Shown: piece by piece, positions 1 to 6,093 of the stretch | Position numbering within the stretch: position 1 is the stretch's first letter | How the letters are laid out: each line of letters opens with the position of its first letter | NCBI GenBank assembly: GCA_017391545.1 | Contig: JAFOYD010000056.1 | Coordinates: 1 to 11,353, forward strand | Direction: 5' to 3' | Length of the DNA: 11,353 nucleotides | Source: Lachnospiraceae bacterium | Lineage (GTDB): Bacteria; Bacillota; Clostridia; Lachnospirales; Lachnospiraceae | Position numbers and translations under genes: made by a program | Notes under the pieces: model-generated | What the model was told of the DNA's origin: nothing | Seen by the model: only the letters and a program-made list of their open reading frames with translations | Databases searched by the model: none

Positions 1-627
1 ACAGCCGCTGACACTGATTATCTTAGGAACTATCTGCCCGAATCGGTATACAGGCTCCTGTTCCGTGAACAAAATGAGGAGGGCTGTTTCCTGTTTCCAA
101 ATGATTTCTCAGAAATTCTGGCATATAAGCTTCAGGAATCCGCAACAGACAAAGCAGCATTTGCAGAATACTACGATGTAGGGAACCAGCTCTCCAACAC
201 ATTTTACAATCATCTTGTGGACTTCACAACCATGACCGATTTTGCCCTGCTGTGCAAAAGCAAAAATCTGACCTACACGCGCATCTGCCGCAGTCTGATG
301 CACATTTTGCTGAACATGACGCAGGAGAACGCAGAGCTTCTCAAGGCAAAGGATTACAGCCAGTATGCAAGGCTTCTCGGATTTACGGCACACGGAAAAG
401 AACTGTTAAAATCCATTAAGGCAAACGCCTCCATACCAATCATCACAAAACCTGTAAACGCTTTAAAGCAGCTCGATGAACCTGCATTACTGTCCCTTCG
501 TTCCGATCTCTTTGCTGCAACGGTTTATGAACGCACAAAGCAGCAAAAGCTGACACGTATGTCACATTATGCCTCTTCTGATGCTTTTCAAAATGAACTG
601 ACACAGGAACTAATAAGACTTCCATAA
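1..627 (+). CDS. tmcAL: tRNA(Met) cytidine acetate ligase, C-terminal part (TmcAL/YlbM family)
   Basis: The reading frame is open from base 1, so the gene starts upstream of the window and only its last 208 residues are here. The family uses ATP and acetate to make N4-acetylcytidine at the wobble position of elongator tRNA-Met in the cytoplasm. The N-terminal nucleotidyltransferase domain that activates acetate lies outside the window. The visible part matches the family's helical C-terminal region: a segment like K-x-K-x-[LY]-T-Y-T-R-I-x-R-x-L-x-H-I-L-L at about 82-104 of the visible part, then LLGFTAHGKELLKSIK and IPIITKP. The stop codon TAA (625-627) lies inside the terminator stem. It converges on the DUF711 gene. 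The family call comes from recalled motifs; I am fairly sure of it. Confidence 0.85.
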   Translation, partial: TAADTDYLRNYLPESVYRLLFREQNEEGCFLFPNDFSEILAYKLQESATDKAAFAEYYDVGNQLSNTFYNHLVDFTTMTDFALLCKSKNLTYTRICRSLMHILLNMTQENAELLKAKDYSQYARLLGFTAHGKELLKSIKANASIPIITKPVNALKQLDEPALLSLRSDLFAATVYERTKQQKLTRMSHYASSDAFQNELTQELIRLP

Positions 628-648
628 ACGATTTATGGAAGTCTTATT
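612..648. terminator. Bidirectional hairpin terminator between tmcAL and the DUF711 gene
   Basis: Bases 612-628 and 632-648 form a perfect 17-bp inverted repeat around a 3-base loop (CGA). On the plus strand the 3' arm ends in CTTATTTTG, a modest T-tract. The tmcAL stop codon is inside the left arm. The DUF711 stop (673-675) lies 25 bases away on the other strand, so the same hairpin probably ends the minus-strand operon too, although its T-tract in that direction is weak. Confidence 0.85.
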
Positions 649-672
649 TTGTATACCATGATTCAGTTTCGT

Positions 673-2037
673 TTAATTCTTAAAGCTGTGAATCGGAGCA
701 GGGATTCTGCCACCGCGATTAACAAAAGCATCACAGGAGAATTGGTTCACAGGCATGATCGGTGCATGTCCGAGAAGTCCTCCGAACTCTGCATTGTCGC
801 CTACGGTCTTGCCGATTACCGGAATTACGCGCACGGCAGTCGTCTTCTGATTCACCATACCAATCGCAAGCTCATCTGCAATGATTCCAGCGATTGTCGT
901 CGGCTTTGTATCTCCTGGAATGGCAATCATATCAAGTCCTACGGAGCATACGCATGTCATCGCCTCAAGCTTCTCGATAGTCAAAGCGCCTGCGTTGACG
1001 GCATCGATCATTCCCTGATCCTCACTGACAGGGATAAATGCACCACTCAGTCCTCCTACATAGGAAGATGCCATAACGCCACCCTTCTTGACCTGATCAT
1101 TTAACAATGCAAGTGCCGCTGTCGTACCAGGTGCTCCCGCATATTCCAATCCGATCTCACACAGAATATCAGCAACACTATCACCGATTGCAGGTGTTGG
1201 TGCCAGTGATAAGTCCACAATACCAAACGGAATGCCAAGACGTTTTGATGCTTCCTGCGCTACGAGCTGACCTACTCTGGTTACCTTGAAAGCAGTCTTC
1301 TTGATCGTCTCGCAAAGCACCTCAAAGTTTGCACCGCGCACGCTCTCAAGCGCATGCTTTACAACGCCAGGTCCGCTGACGCCTACGTTGATGATGGCAT
1401 CTGCCTCTGTGACACCGTGGAACGCACCAGCCATGAATGGATTGTCGTCCGGTGCATTACAAAATACCACAAGCTTGGAACAGCCAATCGAATCATTGTC
1501 CTTTGTCAGTTCGGCTGTCTCCTTGATAATATCGCCCATCAGTCTGACTGCATCCATATCGATACCAGTCTTCGTAGATCCAAGATTTACGGAGCTGCAC
1601 ACAAGCTCTGTCTCAGCAAGTGCCTGTGGTATGGAACGAAGAAGCATCTCGTCTGCATTTGTCATTCCCTTCGATACCAATGCTGAATATCCTCCGAGGA
1701 AGTTTACACCTACATCCTTTCTCGCTCTGTCAAGTGTCTTTGCGATGGTCACAAAATCTTCCGGAGTCTTGCACGCAGAACCACCGATCAGAGCAATCGG
1801 AGTAACCGAAATTCTCTTATTGACGATAGGAATACCAAATTCCTTTTCGATCGCTTCGCCTGTCGCAACAAGATCCTTTGCCACTGTTGTGATCTTGTTG
1901 TATATTTTATCATTTAATCTCTCAAGGTCTGAATCAATACAGTCAAGCAGACTGATTCCAAGCGTAATCGTCCTGACATCAAGATTCTCCTTTTCAATCA
2001 TCTTGTTCGTCTCTAGTACTTCATTTATATTTATCAT
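673..2037 (-). CDS. PFL-like family protein of unknown function (DUF711/UPF0210)
   Basis: A 454-residue protein that matches the UPF0210 (DUF711, 'PFL family') proteins in length and sequence. Recognisable blocks are SVTPIALIGGSAC near 77-89, VGVNFLGGYSALVSKG near 109-124, VFCNAPDDNPFMAGAFHG near 191-208, INVGVSGPGVVKHAL near 216-230, and the C-terminal AEFGGLLGHAPIMPVN near 416-431. Family structures are reported to resemble pyruvate formate-lyase-type barrels, but I see no glycyl-radical motif and the enzymatic role is unknown. The ATG at 2037 follows AGAAAGG (2051-2057), which overlaps the stop codon of the upstream ACT gene, so translation is probably coupled. The ACT-UPF0210 pairing is conserved in Firmicutes (for example the adjacent pneumococcal genes SP_0238 and SP_0239), which suggests that the ACT protein senses a ligand for this protein. 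Confidence 0.9.
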   Translation of the reverse strand: MININEVLETNKMIEKENLDVRTITLGISLLDCIDSDLERLNDKIYNKITTVAKDLVATGEAIEKEFGIPIVNKRISVTPIALIGGSACKTPEDFVTIAKTLDRARKDVGVNFLGGYSALVSKGMTNADEMLLRSIPQALAETELVCSSVNLGSTKTGIDMDAVRLMGDIIKETAELTKDNDSIGCSKLVVFCNAPDDNPFMAGAFHGVTEADAIINVGVSGPGVVKHALESVRGANFEVLCETIKKTAFKVTRVGQLVAQEASKRLGIPFGIVDLSLAPTPAIGDSVADILCEIGLEYAGAPGTTAALALLNDQVKKGGVMASSYVGGLSGAFIPVSEDQGMIDAVNAGALTIEKLEAMTCVCSVGLDMIAIPGDTKPTTIAGIIADELAIGMVNQKTTAVRVIPVIGKTVGDNAEFGGLLGHAPIMPVNQFSCDAFVNRGGRIPAPIHSFKN

Positions 2038-2055
2038 ATCAACGACCGTGCCTTT

Positions 2056-2328
2056 CTATATTCTGTGCATACTGTTAAAGATTTCTTCTCTCTGACACTT
2101 AATAATAACGCCAATGTCTTCACCGAGCTTGTCAAGGTCATCAGACACTTCGCTGACAGACTTCGATGCTTTGCTCATATCAGCGATCATCATCATATTG
2201 AAATAATCATCTACGATTGTCTGTGAAATATCAAGAATATTGATTCCATTCTCTGCAAGATATGTACATACCTTCGCAATAATTCCGACTGTATCTTTTC
2301 CTACTACTGTAATAATTGTCTTCTTCAT
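2056..2328 (-). CDS. ACT domain protein (UPF0237)
   Basis: A 90-residue protein that is almost entirely one ACT domain. The first beta strand is KKTIITVVGKDTVGIIAKV, followed by a helix (TYLAENGINILDISQTIV) and a strand rich in methionine (YFNMMMIADM). This matches UPF0237 proteins, which resemble the ACT domains of GcvR-type regulators. ACT domains usually bind amino acids at dimer interfaces; the ligand here is unknown. The frame is open further upstream to an ATG at 2403, but I chose the ATG at 2328. It has a strong AAAGGAG site (2338-2344) with 9-base spacing, and the family begins at this point. The longer version would also overlap yycJ. The gene sits directly before the DUF711 gene, with probable translational coupling. 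Confidence 0.9.
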   Translation of the reverse strand: MKKTIITVVGKDTVGIIAKVCTYLAENGINILDISQTIVDDYFNMMMIADMSKASKSVSEVSDDLDKLGEDIGVIIKCQREEIFNSMHRI

Positions 2329-2374
2329 AATGTATGGCTCCTTTAAAATTTGTAATTTTTTGGACATATATTCT

Positions 2375-2403
2375 ATCATACATAATATTTGTCTAAATTT
2401 CAA
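2375..2403 (-). promoter_or_regulatory. Sigma-A-like promoter for the ACT-DUF711 pair
   Basis: On the minus strand a TTGAAA -35 box (2398-2403) is followed after exactly 17 bases by TATGAT (2375-2380). The -35 box lies in the last codons of yycJ and the -10 box in the 64-base gap before the ACT start. A start site near 2368 would give a leader of about 40 bases. The match and spacing are good, but this is read by eye only. Confidence 0.6.
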
Positions 2404-3190
2404 CTAATTGTGAAATCTCACTTCTATTTGCTACCAGAATCTGGAAATCGTCAGGCTGATAAGGATTGTCCGCCATGGAAATTTCAAGCCGAACCGTCTC
2501 ATATGCCAGCTCCGCCAGATTATTCTCCTTGCTCAGATGTCCCAGAAATACTGTATTCAAATGATCATTGAGCAGTCTGCTCAAAAGTCTTCCCGAAAGC
2601 TCATTGGACAAGTGCCCTTTGTTGCCCAGTATCCGTTGTTTTAAAGCATATGGATACGGACCGACCTGAAGCATATTGATGTCATGATTTGCCTCAAGCA
2701 AAAGCGCATCCATTCCCTGCAGGCTCTCAACAGTATAGTCATCATATGTCCCAAGATCCGTTGCAATCGCCATGCGCTTGTTTCCATACTGAAACCTGTA
2801 TGCCACCGGCTGCGCTGCATCGTGCGAAATTCTCATCGGATTGACCGTTATATCCTTTAATATGAATTTCTCATCAGCCCGAATCGTATGAAACAGTGTC
2901 TCATCAATCGCTCCAAGATTACTTGCTCTCTTGATCGCAGCGATCGTTCCCTCAGTCGCATAAATCGGTATGCCGAATTTTCTGCACATCACACCCAGAC
3001 CACTGATATGGTCTGAATGTTCATGTGTAATCAATATTCCATCAATGTCTTTCCCCGTAAGTCCAAGCTGGTTGAGTCCTTCTACCGTTCTCTTGCAGCT
3101 GATTCCTACATCTACCAGCAAATGTGTCGCTTCCGTACCTATGTAGATACAGTTGCCGCTGCTTCCACTGGCTATACTGCACATCTTCAT
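2393..3190 (-). CDS. yycJ: MBL-fold metallohydrolase, YycJ/WalJ family
   Basis: A 265-residue metallo-beta-lactamase-fold protein of the YycJ (WalJ/VicX) type, usual length for the family. The N-terminal SIASGSSGNCIYI is characteristic. The metal-binding signature is H56-E-H58-S-D60-H61, with further likely ligands H123 (ISHDA), D145 (TDLG), H193 (KGHLS) and H218 (GHLSKENN). YycJ proteins have been linked to cell-wall homeostasis through the walRK operon and, for the Bacillus anthracis protein, to 5'-to-3' DNA exonuclease activity. No walRK genes are seen here; the gene instead follows the FtsA-like gene after 18 bases and belongs to the polA operon. The ATG at 3190 is preferred because AGAGG (3200-3204) is 9 bases upstream; the ATG two codons later would be too far from it. 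Confidence 0.92.
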   Translation of the reverse strand: MKMCSIASGSSGNCIYIGTEATHLLVDVGISCKRTVEGLNQLGLTGKDIDGILITHEHSDHISGLGVMCRKFGIPIYATEGTIAAIKRASNLGAIDETLFHTIRADEKFILKDITVNPMRISHDAAQPVAYRFQYGNKRMAIATDLGTYDDYTVESLQGMDALLLEANHDINMLQVGPYPYALKQRILGNKGHLSNELSGRLLSRLLNDHLNTVFLGHLSKENNLAELAYETVRLEISMADNPYQPDDFQILVANRSEISQLVEI

Positions 3191-3208
3191 CTTTTCTAAC
3201 CTCTAAAA

Positions 3209-5497
3209 CTATTTCCAGTATACTTCAATCTTGTCACCATTATAGAGCTCCTGTGTATACTGTGCATCCTTTCCGTTTACAAGTGTGGCGATACCAGCTC
3301 CACGCATTTTACTGGTATCAAAGTTAATGTAATCAAAAATATCAACAAAGGTATACTTCTCTTTTCCGCGCATAACGATCGGCTTCTGATTGACGATTAC
3401 AATGATCTTTTTGAATTCATCAGCAGCTTCTTTCTGCTCCTCTTGCTTTTCTTCCTTTGCAACATTCTCTTTCATGTTTTTGAACACATGAACCGTCTCT
3501 GTTTCTGCCTCTGATTTCTCTGCTTCAGTCTTTGACTCTTCTGTTTCTGTCTTGCTGTCTTCGTTGACTGCTTTGGTTTCCTTGACTTCTTCAGTCACTG
3601 GCTCTTTCACCTGATTCTCATCTGCCTTGGCAGCCTCAGCTTCATGCTCCTTTACAGCCTCTCGGAATGCTTCTTTTTGGGCTTCTTTCCGGGCCTCTTT
3701 TTCAGCTTCCTGCTGCGCTGCATTGTAGATTTCCTGAAGTGCAGCCTCTTTGCTCTTGATTTCAATCATGTCAGTGCCTGTGAGAAGCACATCTGAATCA
3801 GCTCTTTCACCATTGACAAAAAGCACATTGTCCTCAGCTTTTATTTCCATCGCAGCAAGCAGTTCATCCGGAGTATATGAGGCTGCGATCTCTACTGCAT
3901 CATCATTCTGTATCAGATATTCTTCCGAAACAGATTTGCCATTGACTCTGGCAGGCTTCGAAAGCTGTACATCATCACCGTTAATGTGCATCGTGAGCTT
4001 TCCATTGTAGTCCACAAGATCTGAAATCTTCTCCTGTGCACTCTTTCCGACCGTCGATTCTACAATGACAATCTCATCATTTGCCTTGATGCTGCTGCTT
4101 AAATCGACTTCTTCATTGTTGACATAGACATGAGCGCTCTCACCATACTCACCCTTTGTGACACGGCTCTTGCCGTTGACTGTATAATGAAGCTCCTGAC
4201 CGCGTCTTGGGAAAAGTCCTTCCCTTGAAAATGCTGCCTGCATCGCTGCATCCATAACCGTAAGCTTATTGTTGTCATACAGCTTAATCCTGTGACCATT
4301 AAAGTTAATATAAATAAAGTTATTGCTCTGTTCATAATACGTAAGACAGATACCGATCGGCGTGATGATTGTGGAATCCTTCAGTGCACCCTCCGGGAAA
4401 TCGACATCTTTCATGATCTCCTCTCCACGAAGCGCAACACGTTTCGGGTCAAGTCCAAGCTCAGTGGCAATCTTTTCATCAAAGCCTTTTACCTTTCCGC
4501 CACCGCCGACGATGAATACAGCACTTGGCGATACACCTCCATTTAATTCCCTGATGGTATCTGCTGTGCATTTTGCCATCTTGTCGATCTCCGGCTTGCA
4601 GATTTCCAATACTTCCTCAGCCGTGATCGTCTGCTCTAATCCCATGATATCTTCATATACGATTTTCTCGTGCTTTGTCGCATCCTTCTTGATCTTTTCC
4701 GCTGTAGCAAAATCAATCAGACATGTCTTTGCCAGAAGCTCGGTAAGCGCATCGCCCGCCTGTGGAAGCATGCCAAATGCAATCACGCTTCCGTCATTTG
4801 TGATGGAAATATCTGATGTACCAGCTCCCACATCGATCATTGCAATATTTAACAGTCTGAATTTTTCAGGAATCGCAACTCTGATGGCGGCAATCGGCTC
4901 CAGTGTAAGATTTGCAACTTTCAGTCCTGCAATCTCAACCGCACTGTACAGGCCATCAACCACATCATCAGGAAGGAATGTCGCAATCATGTCAGCGCCA
5001 ATATTTTTTGCCTTATGATGCTCCGGCTGTCCCATCCACATACCGTTGAGATAGTGTTTTACGATAGAATAGCCCACGCAGTAAAACTGCATATCTGTAT
5101 CATTTTTCTCCTGAAATTCAGCATATGCCTTTTCAACGCCCATCGAAACGAGTGTGTTCAAATCATCCTTTGTGACGTTCCTTTCCTTGTCAAGTTCCAG
5201 GTCAAAATGAACATTCATCGTCTTAAGCACACGTCCTGCTGCTGCGATACATACCTCATCAAGAGTCATTCCTGTCTTGTTCTGCAGTGATTGTCTGACA
5301 TCAGCGATTGTCGCTGCCACTCTGTTAATATCGTGAATCTGTCCATCCAGCATGGCACGTGTCTGATGCTCACGAATTTCCTGTGCAACGACGATAAAAC
5401 GCTCGCCCTGCTTATAGCCTACTGTACCAACGACATTTCTTGTGCCGATATCAAGTCCAAATACAAGTTCTTCTCCATTTATTTTTGTCTGATTCAT
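3209..5497 (-). CDS. FtsA-like actin-family ATPase with long beta-grasp-like C-terminal extension
   Basis: An FtsA-type actin fold followed by a long extension. Numbered from the TTG at 5503, phosphate-1 is FGLDIGTRNVVG (15-26), phosphate-2 is MIDVGAGTSDIS (222-233), and the adenosine motif is VFIVGGGGKVKGF (329-341). An FtsA-like 1C insertion occupies about 84-165. Canonical FtsA is about 400-420 residues and ends in a membrane-binding amphipathic helix. This protein continues to 764 with several V-N-G...G-D-x-I-E-[IV] units, a Glu/Lys/Ala-rich helical linker (about 586-698) and a last such unit ending IEVYWK. It probably makes ATP-dependent filaments or a scaffold at the envelope, but it need not be the division FtsA. 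I start it at the ATG at 5497 because GGGGG (5505-5509) is 7 bases upstream; the TTG at 5503 would leave only 1 base. It lies 2 bases after coaE. Confidence 0.82.
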   Translation of the reverse strand: MNQTKINGEELVFGLDIGTRNVVGTVGYKQGERFIVVAQEIREHQTRAMLDGQIHDINRVAATIADVRQSLQNKTGMTLDEVCIAAAGRVLKTMNVHFDLELDKERNVTKDDLNTLVSMGVEKAYAEFQEKNDTDMQFYCVGYSIVKHYLNGMWMGQPEHHKAKNIGADMIATFLPDDVVDGLYSAVEIAGLKVANLTLEPIAAIRVAIPEKFRLLNIAMIDVGAGTSDISITNDGSVIAFGMLPQAGDALTELLAKTCLIDFATAEKIKKDATKHEKIVYEDIMGLEQTITAEEVLEICKPEIDKMAKCTADTIRELNGGVSPSAVFIVGGGGKVKGFDEKIATELGLDPKRVALRGEEIMKDVDFPEGALKDSTIITPIGICLTYYEQSNNFIYINFNGHRIKLYDNNKLTVMDAAMQAAFSREGLFPRRGQELHYTVNGKSRVTKGEYGESAHVYVNNEEVDLSSSIKANDEIVIVESTVGKSAQEKISDLVDYNGKLTMHINGDDVQLSKPARVNGKSVSEEYLIQNDDAVEIAASYTPDELLAAMEIKAEDNVLFVNGERADSDVLLTGTDMIEIKSKEAALQEIYNAAQQEAEKEARKEAQKEAFREAVKEHEAEAAKADENQVKEPVTEEVKETKAVNEDSKTETEESKTEAEKSEAETETVHVFKNMKENVAKEEKQEEQKEAADEFKKIIVIVNQKPIVMRGKEKYTFVDIFDYINFDTSKMRGAGIATLVNGKDAQYTQELYNGDKIEVYWK

Positions 5498-5499
5498 CT

Positions 5500-6090
5500 T
5501 CAATCCCCCATGATATTTCTAATCTGTTGATAAGTTTCCTCTAAATCGCCATTGTTCACAATGACGACCTTGCAGTGCTTCCGAAATTCTTCCTCACTAA
5601 GCTGCCCCTTCATAATATCTGCCGTCTTCTGAGCACTGTAATTTCTATTTTCGGCAAGTCGTTTCTCACGTACCGCCACATCCGAATGGATATACCATAA
5701 TTCATCTACAATCTGATCATAATGTTCTTCGATCAGCAATGCAGCTTCTATAAAAAAGTAATCCACTTCGTTTTTCTCTTTTTCATATGCAATCTGCTGT
5801 AAAATATACTGTTTCACCGCCGGATGCACAATTTTGTTGACACTCTCCAAAAGTGTCTGATCCGCAAAAATCGTGGCTGCCATCTTTGGCTTATCAATCG
5901 AGCCGTCTGCACACAAAACCGAATCACCAAGCAGCGCTACCAGCTTTTTGTAGCACTCCTGACCGGGCTCATAGAGCAGATGCGCCGCTTCGTCAGCTCT
6001 GATGATCCTGCACTTATAATGCTGATCGATATACAAAAGCACCTGCGTCTTTCCGGCTCCGACTCCACCTGTAATTCCTATTATCTTCAT
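5500..6090 (-). CDS. coaE: Dephospho-CoA kinase
   Basis: CoaE phosphorylates the 3'-hydroxyl of the ribose in dephospho-CoA with ATP, the last step of coenzyme A synthesis, in the cytoplasm. The 196-residue length is normal. It begins MKIIGITGGVGAGKT, with the P-loop G8-GVGAGK-T15. It then shows the acidic acceptor region RADEAAHLLYEPG (31-43), the IVHPAV helix (87-92), the lid-like arginine region REKRLAENRN (141-150), and NNGDLEETYQQI near the end. The P-loop reads GAGKT where many homologues have GSGKS. The gene starts 3 bases after the polA stop and ends 2 bases before the FtsA-like start. Pairing with polA is common in Gram-positive genomes. The ATG at 6090 has TAGGA close by and a better-spaced GAGG inside the last polA codons. 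Confidence 0.95.
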   Translation of the reverse strand: MKIIGITGGVGAGKTQVLLYIDQHYKCRIIRADEAAHLLYEPGQECYKKLVALLGDSVLCADGSIDKPKMAATIFADQTLLESVNKIVHPAVKQYILQQIAYEKEKNEVDYFFIEAALLIEEHYDQIVDELWYIHSDVAVREKRLAENRNYSAQKTADIMKGQLSEEEFRKHCKVVIVNNGDLEETYQQIRNIMGD

Positions 6091-6093
6091 TTC

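Noticed and set aside
1286..2095. Long plus-strand open frame of 269 codons opposite the DUF711 gene
   Set aside because: It is antisense to a clearly conserved protein, has a serine/isoleucine-rich low-complexity translation without recognisable motifs, and has no ribosome site of note.
2329..2403. N-terminal extension of the ACT protein to an ATG at 2403
   Set aside because: It would overlap yycJ, contains the promoter and the ribosome site, and is not part of the ACT family; the ATG at 2328 has a strong Shine-Dalgarno sequence.
3410..3745. Tandem DNA repeat in the Glu/Lys-rich part of the FtsA-like gene
   Set aside because: The amino-acid pattern is repetitive, but codon usage varies and I see no exact repeat unit at DNA level; it reads as a low-complexity helical linker.
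4362..5018. Plus-strand open frame of 218 codons opposite the FtsA-like gene
   Set aside because: Antisense shadow of the actin core; its composition reflects the codons of the opposite strand and no motif is visible.
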